Below are positions 12,326 through 20,084 of a stretch of DNA of 64,000 bases, piece by piece. Within the stretch, counting starts at the first letter, position 1. Each line of letters starts with the position of its first letter. This stretch comes from Cognatishimia sp. 1_MG-2023. GTDB lineage: Bacteria; Pseudomonadota; Alphaproteobacteria; Rhodobacterales; Rhodobacteraceae. The position numbers and the translations under genes were made by a program. A model generated the notes under the pieces. The model made no database searches. It had not been told where the DNA came from and was given only the letters and a program-made list of their open reading frames with translations. Location: contig NZ_JAUORX010000013.1 of assembly GCF_030548175.1 (NCBI RefSeq), positions 1-64,000 of the forward strand, given 5' to 3'.

Positions 12326-13702
12326 TTACGCTTCGAGCGCGCGACGCAGCATTTCGATGTCTTCGGCGATTTGACCATCAGAACACCGCAGCTCTTCGAT
12401 GCGCTTCACGCCGTGCATGACCGTTGTGTGATCCCGACCGCCAAAGCGGCGACCGATTTCTGGTAAGCTACGGCTGGTAAGCTGCTTGCAGAGGAACATC
12501 GCAACCTGACGCGGGCGGGCAAAGGTGCGGACGCGCTTTGGGCCGATCATGTCAGACAGGCGGATGTTGTAATGTTCTGCCACGCGACGCTGGATTTCTT
12601 CGACGCTGATTTTGCGTTCCGAGGCGCGCAAGACGTCAGACAGACAGTCTTGGGTCAGGTCCATGGTGATTTCGCGACCCACAAGGGAGGCAAAGGCGAA
12701 GAGGCGGGTAAGCGCGCCTTCGAGAACACGGACATTAGTGGAAATGCGGTGTGCTAGGAATTCCAAGACTCCATCTGCGATTTGCAGATCTGGGTATTGG
12801 GCGCGGTAGAGGTCCACTTTGTTCTGCAGGATGCCAAGGCGCAATTCGTAGTCGGTTGGGTGGAGGTCAACGACCAAGCCACATTGCAGACGAGAACGAA
12901 TGCGGTCTTCGAGGTCTTTGATTTCACCCGGTGCGCGGTCAGCAGAAATGATGATCTGTTTGTTCTGGTCCACGAGCGCGTTGAACGTGTGGAAGAATTC
13001 TTCTTGGGTGGAGTCTTTGCCGGCGATGAACTGCACGTCATCGACCATCAGGACGTCAACGGAGCGGAACATTTCTTTGAAGTCCATCATCTTGCGATCA
13101 CGCAGAGCTTGGACAAAGCGGTACATGAATTGTTCGGCAGAGAGGTAAAGTACGTTCAGGTCGGGACGCTGGGTCTGAAGTTCCCATGCGATGGCGTGCA
13201 TGAGGTGCGTTTTACCAAGGCCAACACCACCGTAAAGGAACAGCGGGTTGAACGATACTGGGCCACCTTCAGCGACGCGGCGCGCTGCGGCATTGGCCAG
13301 TTCGTTCGGCTTACCGACAACAAAGGTGTCAAAGGTAAAGCGTGTGTCGAGTGGTGCGCCTGGCAGTTCGGCTGTGCTGCCGGACCGTGCTTTGGACGCA
13401 GGTTTGCCATTCGCAGCAGGGGCGATGGCTGGTGACGTTACACCGTTACGATTGGCAGGCGATGTGCCAACGCGGAAATGCACGCGCTGTACGTCTTCGC
13501 CAACCTGAGAAAGTTGGTGGATGATAAGATCGCCAAAGTTTTGCGATACGTAATTGCCGATGAAGTTGGTTGGCACCGTAAATGTTGCCACGCCATCTGT
13601 AAGTTCCGCTATGCGAAGTGGCTCAATCCAAGCCTTATAGTTGTTCTGCCCGACCGTGTTTAAAAGGTCTTGCTGAAGCGACCCCCACTGCTCCTGTATC
13701 AT
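12326..13702 (-). CDS. dnaA: Chromosomal replication initiator DnaA
   Basis: The 458-aa AAA+ initiator has domain I (MIQEQWGSLQQDLLNTVGQN), a variable Ala/Gly/Pro linker (about residues 88-120), the ATPase core with Walker A (GGVGLGKTHLMHAIA) and Walker B (VLMVDDVQFI), and the C-terminal box-recognition signature GGRDHTTVMHGVKRI. The start at 13702 gives the family N terminus and has GGGGACGA just upstream; the frame extends 33 codons further without DnaA-like residues. Six GANTC sites lie upstream, compatible with CcrM-linked cell-cycle control as known for Caulobacter dnaA. Confidence 0.96.
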   Translation of the reverse strand: MIQEQWGSLQQDLLNTVGQNNYKAWIEPLRIAELTDGVATFTVPTNFIGNYVSQNFGDLIIHQLSQVGEDVQRVHFRVGTSPANRNGVTSPAIAPAANGKPASKARSGSTAELPGAPLDTRFTFDTFVVGKPNELANAAARRVAEGGPVSFNPLFLYGGVGLGKTHLMHAIAWELQTQRPDLNVLYLSAEQFMYRFVQALRDRKMMDFKEMFRSVDVLMVDDVQFIAGKDSTQEEFFHTFNALVDQNKQIIISADRAPGEIKDLEDRIRSRLQCGLVVDLHPTDYELRLGILQNKVDLYRAQYPDLQIADGVLEFLAHRISTNVRVLEGALTRLFAFASLVGREITMDLTQDCLSDVLRASERKISVEEIQRRVAEHYNIRLSDMIGPKRVRTFARPRQVAMFLCKQLTSRSLPEIGRRFGGRDHTTVMHGVKRIEELRCSDGQIAEDIEMLRRALEA

Positions 13703-14192
13703 TCGTCCCCGATTCCGCGTCTTGCCGTTACTAGGGCCAAAGCCCCACTTTACCTTTTCCAAGATTCGCATCTTCGCAACGGAAGAACCTATTGAACACA
13801 AACATCATGTTCGCTTTAGACAAACCTATCCTGTCCCAAGAAAGTCCCCACTTTCTTAGGTAGTTTGTCAAAAACGCACATGAGTGCGAGCAATAAGCCG
13901 TGGCGCCCAGATGGACCCAATTTTGACGCGAGCCAAGTTCAATTGGCAGTTGTCTAATTGGTCCAAGCTAGCAAGCTTCAATGCAGTTGAAACTGATTGG
14001 CGCCGGCCCCCCGTAGTGACGATGTGAATCGCATAAATCAAAGTAGCAATATCGCCTGCGGGCGGGCAACAACTCTTCGAACTTGACTCGGGAAAAGCCG
14101 AAAAAGAATCTCTTTTGGGTGACTCGTTGAGCAAATAAAAAAGGCGCCTCCTGTATAGGAGACGCCTTTAATTTTAACTGTCTGATAAAGAC
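13703..14192. promoter_or_regulatory. Non-coding region upstream of dnaA
   Basis: There is no credible gene in these 490 bp. The interval holds the dnaA promoter/leader, a TTCAA-N5-TTGAA inverted repeat at 13977-13991, and six GANTC sequences (13711, 13763, 14026, 14085, 14106, 14121), more than the one or two expected by chance. The rpsT terminator lies at 14136-14168. I looked for DnaA boxes (TTATNCACA and close variants) and saw none here, so I do not call an origin. Confidence 0.6.
14136..14168 (-). terminator. Terminator downstream of rpsT
   Basis: The stem AAGGCG-C-CTCC (14141-14151) pairs with GGAG-A-CGCCTT (14158-14168) with one C/A mismatch and a 6-nt loop; on the minus strand it is followed by a T-tract (A-run 14136-14142 on the plus strand). 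It sits 24 bp past the rpsT stop. Confidence 0.85.
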
Positions 14193-14456
14193 TTAGCCGA
14201 GTGCTTTAACGCGGGCTGCCAGACGAGAAATTTTGCGGGATGCAGTGTTCTTGTGGAAGATACCCTTGGTCACGCCGCGCATTACTTCAGGTTGAGCCGC
14301 TTTGAATGCGTCTGTCGCTGCTGCCTTGTCGCCGGATTCGATTGCTTCTTCGAGCTTGCGCAAGAAAGTACGGATACGGGAACGACGTGCTTGGTTAACC
14401 AGTGCGCGACGCTCGTTCTGGCGGGCGCGTTTTTTAGCTTGTGGTGAGTTTGCCAT
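14193..14456 (-). CDS. rpsT: 30S ribosomal protein S20
   Basis: The 87-aa basic helical protein binds 16S rRNA in the 30S body. The sequence begins [18 protein letters not shown], the S20 hallmark, and ends [12 protein letters not shown]. Length is normal. It lies between dnaA and the enoyl-CoA hydratase gene, as in other Rhodobacterales, and has its own terminator. The upstream leader (14505-14580) can fold into a multi-arm structure, which may carry autoregulation of the kind known for S20 in E. coli. Confidence 0.97.
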   Translation of the reverse strand: MANSPQAKKRARQNERRALVNQARRSRIRTFLRKLEEAIESGDKAAATDAFKAAQPEVMRGVTKGIFHKNTASRKISRLAARVKALG

Positions 14457-14504
14457 GAATCTCAGACCTTTATATGTGTTCGTTGCGATGCGGTTGCGTG
14501 CATA

Positions 14505-14580
14505 GCCCCTAAACGGGTCCGCCCAATCTCTTGGGTCGATTCTTGCCTAAGCGGGCAGCACGCGCATGTATTGCAGGGGC
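14505..14580 (-). promoter_or_regulatory. Candidate structured 5' leader of rpsT
   Basis: On the minus-strand RNA a closing stem GCCCCU/AGGGGC (14575-14580 with 14505-14510) encloses an arm UGCC-N6-GGCA (14544-14557) and an arm CCCAA-GAGA-UUGGG (14522-14535) capped by a GNRA tetraloop. The GNRA loop exists only on the rpsT-sense strand. The stretch ends about 50 nt before the rpsT ATG. I do not recognise it as a named family. Confidence 0.45.
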
Positions 14581-14723
14581 CTATACAGAGATTCTCTGGC
14601 GAATGGAATAGCTAATTCGATAGGCGAGTAGTGGCCGCGATGTCACAGCATCAGGTGAGTCGCCGGAAAAAAATATATCGAATCGGTTAACGCCATTTTC
14701 AGAGATTCGGTCTGGTCGAATGA

Positions 14724-14750
14724 CAAAGGCCGCCCAGAGGACGGCCTTTG
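14724..14750 (-). terminator. Probable terminator after the enoyl-CoA hydratase gene
   Basis: A perfect 9-bp inverted repeat, CAAAGGCCG (14724-14732) and CGGCCTTTG (14742-14750), lies 20 bp past the stop. Its T-tract is short, so efficiency is uncertain. Confidence 0.7.
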
Positions 14751-14770
14751 TGAAGAGCTTTAGGAAAGTC

Positions 14771-15547
14771 TCATTTATCGCGGAATTGTGCTTCGCGTTT
14801 TTCTTGGAAAGCAGCCATGCCTTCTTTTTGGTCTTCGGTCGCAAAGAGCGAATGGAAGAGGCGGCGTTCGTACAAGATACCTTCGGCAAGGGTTGTCTCG
14901 TAAGCGCGGTTAACGGCGTCCTTCGCGGCCATGCTGGCGATCACAGATTTCTCTGCGATCTTTTGTGCAGCACCTAGGGCTTCGTCCATCAGCTTTTTCG
15001 CTGGAACAACGCGTGACACGAGGCCCGCGCGCTCTGCTTCTTGGGCGTCCATGAAGCGACCGGTTAGGTGCATGTCCATGGATTTGGATTTCCCAACAAA
15101 CCGTGTCAGGCGCTGTGTGCCGCCAATACCGGCGATTACACCAAGATTGATTTCCGGCTGGCCGAACTTGGCTGTTTCAGACGCAATCAGGAAATCGCAC
15201 ATCATGGCCAATTCACAACCGCCGCCCAGCGCGTAGCCGGACACGGCGCCGATGATTGGTTTGCGTGTGCTAGAGACAGCATCGCCCTCGCGGGCGAAGA
15301 AATTGGAAAGGTACATATCAACGAATGTCTTTTCAGCCATTTCTTTGATGTCTGCACCTGCGGCAAATGCCTTTTCAGAGCCGGTCAGAACGATACAGCG
15401 TACCTTGTCGTTCTTGTCAGCTTCTTCGAGCGCCTGCGCCAATTCGCCGAGCAACTGAGAATTCAGCGCATTCAGGGCGTCTGGGCGGTTTAGCTTGATC
15501 AGCGCTACGTGATCTTCAACTTCGACGATGATCGTCTCAAAAGCCAT
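14771..15547 (-). CDS. Enoyl-CoA hydratase (crotonase family)
   Basis: The 258-aa protein is a short-chain-type enoyl-CoA hydratase, which adds water to trans-2-enoyl-CoA in fatty-acid and amino-acid breakdown. It has the oxyanion-hole segments AAGADIKEM and [13 protein letters not shown] and a catalytic Glu in the second/third conserved block ([18 protein letters not shown] carries the two Glu-region motif). The C terminus ([14 protein letters not shown]) is typical. It lies between mutM and rpsT in an arrangement conserved in related genomes. It could also serve phenylacetate-type pathways (PaaF), but nothing adjacent supports that. Confidence 0.92.
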   Translation of the reverse strand: MAFETIIVEVEDHVALIKLNRPDALNALNSQLLGELAQALEEADKNDKVRCIVLTGSEKAFAAGADIKEMAEKTFVDMYLSNFFAREGDAVSSTRKPIIGAVSGYALGGGCELAMMCDFLIASETAKFGQPEINLGVIAGIGGTQRLTRFVGKSKSMDMHLTGRFMDAQEAERAGLVSRVVPAKKLMDEALGAAQKIAEKSVIASMAAKDAVNRAYETTLAEGILYERRLFHSLFATEDQKEGMAAFQEKREAQFRDK

Positions 15548-15610
15548 GGATTTGCTTTCTGTTGTTTCTGGTCAGATCGATTCCTTACCACTTGGGGGGT
15601 GCGGATCAAG

Positions 15611-16462
15611 TTATCTTTGGCATTGCGGACAATAGAAAGATGAGCGGCCCGACTGCGTGATTCGGGCAATTGTGCCGGTGCAATCAGGGGTACGGCAGGG
15701 ATCATTTTCACGCCCGTAGACATCGAAGGAATGCTGAAAATATCCAAGTTCTCCATCGGCTTGGCGGAAATCCTTGAGGGATGAACCCCCTGCTGCGATG
15801 GCGTCTGAAAGCACCTCTCGGATGATGGGCACAAGGGTGCGAATCTGGGGTTCAGAGATTTTATTGACCTTACGTTCCGGCGAGAGATTTGCGCGATAAA
15901 GCGCCTCGCACACGTAGATATTGCCCAATCCGGCGACAATTTTTTGATCTAAGAGCGCGGATTTGACGGGAGTCTTGCGGTTTTTCAGGCGCTCGACCAG
16001 ATAATCTTCGTGGAAATCGTTGCCCAAAGGCTCTGGTCCGATAGAGGCGAGCAATGGGTGATCAGCGGCTGTAGCGGTGTCGAGCAGGTCCATCGCGCCA
16101 AAACGGCGTGGGTCGTTAAAGGTGACACGTGCGCCATTGGCCATGTCAAAGACCACGTGATCGTGTTTCTCAGGGGCTGGGTGATCATGAGCGAATTGGC
16201 CCAAGGGATCGCCGGACACCAACATACGCCCCGACATGCCTAGATGAATCAGCAGGGTTTCTTCGGTCGAAAGATCCGCGAGGATGTATTTGGAGCGACG
16301 GCGCAGTTGTTTGACGGTTGCACCGGTCAGGCGGTCTGCCATGTTTTCGGGAAACGGCCAGCGCAGATCCGGGCGATTGACGTGCGCTTGGGCGATGACT
16401 GCGCCTTCCATTGCGGGCATCAGGCCACGGCGGACGGTTTCGACTTCGGGCAGTTCTGGCAT
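15611..16462 (-). CDS. mutM: Formamidopyrimidine-DNA glycosylase
   Basis: The 283-aa bifunctional glycosylase/AP-lyase removes 8-oxoguanine and formamidopyrimidines. The N terminus [14 protein letters not shown] carries the catalytic Pro2 and Glu3, and the body has the helix-two-turn-helix segment ([20 protein letters not shown]). The C-terminal zinc finger is C-X4-C ... C-X2-C (CRTPDC, CPQC), with a first knuckle two residues longer than the E. coli C-X2-C. The ATG is preceded by AGGAGCC. Divergent from ubiE across 141 bp. Confidence 0.96.
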   Translation of the reverse strand: MPELPEVETVRRGLMPAMEGAVIAQAHVNRPDLRWPFPENMADRLTGATVKQLRRRSKYILADLSTEETLLIHLGMSGRMLVSGDPLGQFAHDHPAPEKHDHVVFDMANGARVTFNDPRRFGAMDLLDTATAADHPLLASIGPEPLGNDFHEDYLVERLKNRKTPVKSALLDQKIVAGLGNIYVCEALYRANLSPERKVNKISEPQIRTLVPIIREVLSDAIAAGGSSLKDFRQADGELGYFQHSFDVYGRENDPCRTPDCTGTIARITQSGRSSFYCPQCQR

Positions 16463-16603
16463 GGTGGCTCCTTGATCGGCGTCTTGCCTGCATATCGGGT
16501 TTTGCGCGGATGCGGTAGCACCCGTGAAATCCTGTCAATTCAGCGCATTGTATGGGGTGGCAACGCGCTATATGTAATGCACGACATTAAGAGTGGCAGT
16601 GAC

Positions 16604-17356
16604 ATGACAGAGCAAGATCAAAACACCACCCATTTCGGGTTTGAAACCGTGCCTGAGTCTGAAAAGGCGGGGCGTGTGCAGGGGGTGTTTGGCTCTGTTG
16701 CGAGTAAGTATGACGTGATGAACGACGTCATGAGCATGGGCATTCACCGTATTTGGAAAGATGCGATGATGGACTGGCTTGCGCCACGCCCAGGGCAACG
16801 GTTGCTGGATGTGGCTGGTGGGACCGGCGACATCTCTTTTCGGTTTTTGGGCCGTGCGGGCGAAGGTCATGCCACCGTCTGCGATCTGACAGAGCCGATG
16901 TTGGTGGCGGGCCGCAAGCGGGCCGAGGCTGACAATCTGGCGGATAGCTTGGATTGGGTTGTGGGCGATGCGATGGCGCTGCCGTTTGAGGACAATACCT
17001 TTGACGTCTACACAATCAGCTTTGGCATTCGGAATGTGACGCGTCCCCAAGAAGCGTTGAACGAAGCATATCGGGTTTTGAAACCCGGTGGTCGTTTGAT
17101 GGTTTTGGAATTTAGCCAATTGCCGAATCCGGCGATGCAATGGGCCTATGATCGCTATTCTTTCAATGTAATCCCAGAGATGGGTAAGCTGATCGCCGAT
17201 GATCGTGACAGTTATCAGTATCTGGTGGAATCGATCCGCAAGTTCCCGGATCAAGAGACGTTCTTGGACATGGTTAAGACCGCTGGCTTTGAGAATGCGA
17301 AGTATCGCAATCTGACCTTGGGCATTGCGGCCCTGCATTCAGGATGGAAAATCTAA
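16604..17356 (+). CDS. ubiE: Demethylmenaquinone/ubiquinone methyltransferase UbiE
   Basis: The 250-aa SAM-dependent C-methyltransferase of ubiquinone synthesis has the SAM-binding motif [15 protein letters not shown], the [13 protein letters not shown] motif and the signature [18 protein letters not shown] chose the ATG at 16604 ([13 protein letters not shown]), which matches the family N terminus; the frame is open much further upstream but overlaps mutM on the other strand. It precedes ubiB by one base, so the two ubiquinone genes form an operon. Confidence 0.95.
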   Translation: MTEQDQNTTHFGFETVPESEKAGRVQGVFGSVASKYDVMNDVMSMGIHRIWKDAMMDWLAPRPGQRLLDVAGGTGDISFRFLGRAGEGHATVCDLTEPMLVAGRKRAEADNLADSLDWVVGDAMALPFEDNTFDVYTISFGIRNVTRPQEALNEAYRVLKPGGRLMVLEFSQLPNPAMQWAYDRYSFNVIPEMGKLIADDRDSYQYLVESIRKFPDQETFLDMVKTAGFENAKYRNLTLGIAALHSGWKI

Positions 17357-17357
17357 G

Positions 17358-18890
17358 ATGCGCGGACCACACAATATCTGGCGTCTGATCCGGACAGGCG
17401 CCACTTTGGAACGCACGGGCGCGATGAGCGTCGTGCTTGAGGCGTTCGAGGCACCACGCCCGCTGCGCATTCTGGCGCGGGGCATTGTCTGGCCGTTTCG
17501 TTGGATTGGCATCAAGGGCAATCCAAGTGAGCCACCGGTTGTGCGTGCGCTGACGGCCTTGGGGCCTGCGTATATTAAGTTTGGTCAGGTGCTTTCGACG
17601 CGCCCCGATGTGGTTGGTTCAGAAATGGCGAACCAGATGCGGGTGTTGCAGGATCGCTTGCCGCCGTTTTCGATTGCCGAAGCAAAGCGAGCTGTTGAGG
17701 CCGAGTTGGGCCGTTCTGCGGACGAGGTGTATTCAGAGTTTTCAGAACCAGTAGCGGCAGCTTCCATTGCACAGGTTCATAAGGCGCGTTTGGCTGAGAC
17801 TGGTGAAGTGGTTGCCGTTAAGGTGCTGCGCCCGGGGATCGAGCGGGCCTTTCGCAAGGACGTGGATGCGTTTTACTTTGCCGCTGGCTTTGTTGAGTTC
17901 TTCTTACCGTTTTCGCGCCGTCTGAAACCGCGAGATGTGATTGAGCATTTCGATGGTGTTGTGACTGGTGAGTTGGATTTGCGCCTTGAAAGCAGCTCTG
18001 CCAGCGAATTTGCCGATAACACCAAGGATGACGCGGGCTTTCAGGTGCCTGTCATTAAGTGGGATTATTCCGGTCGCCGTGTGATGACGATGGGTTGGGC
18101 TGAAGGCGTGTCATTGGGTGACAATGAGGCGCTGGATGCGGCGGGGCATGATCGCCATGGTTTGGGTAGCCGTGTGCTGCAACTGTTCCTGAGCCATGCG
18201 CTGCGCGACGGGTTTTTCCATGCAGATATGCATCAGGGGAACCTGAAGGTCGCAGGGAACGGCGATATCATCGCTTATGATTTCGGGATCATGGGACATA
18301 TCGATGAGTACACGCGCCGGGTTTATGCCGAGATTCTATATGGCTTTATCCAGCGTGATTATCAGCGCGTCGCCGAAGTGCATTTTGAGGCGGGTTATGT
18401 GCCTGCGGACAAGGACGTTGATGAATTCGCGCGCGCCTTGCGGGCTGTGGGCGAGCCGATCTTTGGCATGGATGCGACCAAGATTTCGATGGGTCGGTTG
18501 CTGAACTACCTATTTGAAGTGACCGAACGCTTTGGCATGGAAACCCGGACCGAACTGATTCTGTTGCAACGGACCATGGTTGTGGTTGAGGGCGTGGCGC
18601 GGTCTTTGGATGACAGTTTGAACATTTGGGATGTCGCGAAGCCTGTTGTGGGTGGCTACATCAAAGATTCGATTGGCCCCAAAGCGCTTGCACGGGATTT
18701 GTGGAAGACTGCGCGCGTGATGGCGCGATTTGGTCCACGTTTGCCCGGGTTGGTTGAGGGCGCGTTGATTAGGCAGGTGACACCAGAAGAACCCGTTGTG
18801 CGTCGCGTTTGGCCGTGGGTTTTGACCGGTGGTGTTGGTGGCGTTGCGCTGGGGGCTGCCGGGGTTTTTGCCCTGTTTTGGCTTGGCTAA
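17358..18890 (+). CDS. ubiB: Ubiquinone biosynthesis kinase-like protein UbiB
   Basis: The 510-aa atypical kinase/ATPase of the ABC1/ADCK/UbiB family is needed for ubiquinone synthesis, probably by handling membrane lipid intermediates. Family motifs are present: the KxGQ-like YIKFGQVLSTRPD, the Ala-rich loop AAASIAQVHKARL, VAVKVLRPG, the catalytic-loop HADMHQGNL and YDFGIMGHI. Two hydrophobic stretches at the C terminus (PWVLTGGVGGVALGAAGVFA) anchor it. The ATG at 17358 follows the ubiE TAA by one base. The start was set by this spacing; an upstream in-frame ATG lies within ubiE. Confidence 0.93.
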   Translation: MRGPHNIWRLIRTGATLERTGAMSVVLEAFEAPRPLRILARGIVWPFRWIGIKGNPSEPPVVRALTALGPAYIKFGQVLSTRPDVVGSEMANQMRVLQDRLPPFSIAEAKRAVEAELGRSADEVYSEFSEPVAAASIAQVHKARLAETGEVVAVKVLRPGIERAFRKDVDAFYFAAGFVEFFLPFSRRLKPRDVIEHFDGVVTGELDLRLESSSASEFADNTKDDAGFQVPVIKWDYSGRRVMTMGWAEGVSLGDNEALDAAGHDRHGLGSRVLQLFLSHALRDGFFHADMHQGNLKVAGNGDIIAYDFGIMGHIDEYTRRVYAEILYGFIQRDYQRVAEVHFEAGYVPADKDVDEFARALRAVGEPIFGMDATKISMGRLLNYLFEVTERFGMETRTELILLQRTMVVVEGVARSLDDSLNIWDVAKPVVGGYIKDSIGPKALARDLWKTARVMARFGPRLPGLVEGALIRQVTPEEPVVRRVWPWVLTGGVGGVALGAAGVFALFWLG

Positions 18891-18928
18891 AGCGGCGGGT
18901 CAGCCCTGGTATTTTCTTGAACTGTTAT

Positions 18929-18958
18929 GCGCCCGCCGTTTGGTGGGCGTTTGCTTTT
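18929..18958 (+). terminator. Probable terminator after ubiB
   Basis: A 9-bp GC-rich stem with two G-T pairs (18929-18937 with 18942-18950) and a 4-nt loop is followed by TTGCTTTTG, an imperfect T-tract. It is 38 bp past the ubiB stop. Confidence 0.65.
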
Positions 18959-18969
18959 GTGGCGCAGGT

Positions 18970-19006
18970 GGATGCCTCCGGCGGAGGTATTTTGGTCAAG
19001 AAAAAA
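18970..19006 (-). repeat. 3'-end repeat element, copy b (after dapA)
   Basis: The minus strand reads TTTTTTCTTGACCAAAATAC then CTCCGCCGGAGGCATCC. It abuts the dapA terminator so that the terminator T-tract is the first part of the repeat. It is nearly identical to copy a at 9842-9880, with a perfect CCTCCG/CGGAGG mini-hairpin. Confidence 0.85.
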
Positions 19007-19029
19007 GCCCCGGCGGTGACCGAGGCTTT
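19004..19029 (-). terminator. Terminator downstream of dapA
   Basis: The stem AAAGCC-C-CGG (19004-19013) pairs with CCG-A-GGCTTT (19020-19029) with one C/A mismatch and a 6-nt loop; six T residues follow on the minus strand. It is 24 bp past the dapA stop. Confidence 0.8.
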
Positions 19030-19053
19030 CGTTTTGTACTCTGTATGGCGTGC

Positions 19054-19929
19054 TTAGTTCAGCAGGCCTGCGTGACGCATCGCAGCGTCGAGTTGTTCTT
19101 TGGTGCTGTCCAAAAGACCGGTCAGCGGAGAGCGGACCTCTTCGGAGCAGAGGCCCAATTTGGACATCGCGTATTTCGCACCAACAAGACCCGGTTCCAC
19201 GAAGATCGCTTCGTGGAGTGGGAACAGGCGGTCTTGGAGTTCCAATGCTTTGGCAAAGTCGCCCGCCAATGTTGCGGCCTGAAGCTCTGCGCAGAGGCGC
19301 GGGGCTACGTTGGCCGTGACAGAGATGCAGCCTTGGCCACCGTGGGCGTTGAAGGCCAATGCGGTGCCGTCTTCGCCAGAGAGTTGGATGAAATCATTGC
19401 CGCATGTGATGCGCTGTTGGCTGACACGGTTGATGTCACCGGTTGCGTCTTTGACGCCGATGATGCGAGGCAGTTTTGCCAGTTCACCCATGGTTTCCGG
19501 CGTCATGTCGACGATGGACCGACCCGGAATGTTATAGATGATGATCGGCAGGTTGCAGCAATCGTGCAACGCGGTGAAATGCGCGATCAAACCACGTTGG
19601 GTTGGCTTGTTGTAATAAGGCGTCACAACAAGGCCCGCATCTGCACCAGCTTTTTCAGCAAATTGCATCAAGCGCATGGCTTCGACTGTGTTGTTGCTGC
19701 CTGCGCCGGCAATTACAGGCACGCGGCCTGCGGTAGCGCTGACGACGGCCTGAATCACTGTCTCATGCTCTTCATGAGTCAGTGTTGGGGATTCGCCTGT
19801 GGTTCCGACCGGAACAAAACCGCTAGAGCCTTCGCCGATATGCCATTCGACCAGCTTCTTGAGCGTTTCCAAATCCAGCTCGCCGTTCGTAAACGGCGTG
19901 ACGAGTGCGGGAAAAGACCCTTTGAACAT
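19054..19929 (-). CDS. dapA: 4-hydroxy-tetrahydrodipicolinate synthase
   Basis: The 291-aa class I aldolase condenses pyruvate and aspartate semialdehyde in lysine and meso-diaminopimelate synthesis. Visible are the [14 protein letters not shown] active-site segment, Tyr in YYNKPTQRG and the Schiff-base Lys in [12 protein letters not shown]. The ATG at 19929 has AGGAGCG upstream (family start [13 protein letters not shown]); the frame extends 19 codons further without family similarity. It is divergent from the lytic transglycosylase gene, so two cell-wall-related genes share one upstream region. Confidence 0.96.
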   Translation of the reverse strand: MFKGSFPALVTPFTNGELDLETLKKLVEWHIGEGSSGFVPVGTTGESPTLTHEEHETVIQAVVSATAGRVPVIAGAGSNNTVEAMRLMQFAEKAGADAGLVVTPYYNKPTQRGLIAHFTALHDCCNLPIIIYNIPGRSIVDMTPETMGELAKLPRIIGVKDATGDINRVSQQRITCGNDFIQLSGEDGTALAFNAHGGQGCISVTANVAPRLCAELQAATLAGDFAKALELQDRLFPLHEAIFVEPGLVGAKYAMSKLGLCSEEVRSPLTGLLDSTKEQLDAAMRHAGLLN

Positions 19930-20084
19930 GACACGCTCCTTTTTCTTGCGTAGCTGGGCGAAACGCCCGGTAGATCGCGCGGACACTAGCGGGATGTCGC
20001 CAGTTTGCCAAGATTGTCATTGGACCTTTGCCCGCGCGCGCTTAATGTTGGGTCGTATCCTGTGTCAGTTAGGAAAATGCAAGC

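Larger units (their letters stand above)
14457..14770. other. Intergenic region between rpsT and the enoyl-CoA hydratase gene
   Basis: These 314 bp contain no gene that I can support. They hold the rpsT promoter and leader (see 14505-14580) and the terminator of the upstream minus-strand gene at 14724-14750. Between 14590 and 14720 the sequence is AT-richer and shows no other clear structure. Confidence 0.6.

Noticed and set aside
13868-14134. 88-codon open frame between dnaA and rpsT on the minus strand
   Set aside because: No ribosome-binding site, no family resemblance, and it lies in the expected dnaA upstream region.
13703-14192. Replication origin
   Set aside because: It sits beside dnaA, but no DnaA boxes are seen, and in many alphaproteobacteria the origin is distant from dnaA. 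GC-skew would be needed.
18829-19953. 374-codon open frame on the plus strand over dapA
   Set aside because: It lies antisense to a clear dapA with family motifs, has an atypical Cys/Arg/Gly-rich composition and no ribosome-binding site.
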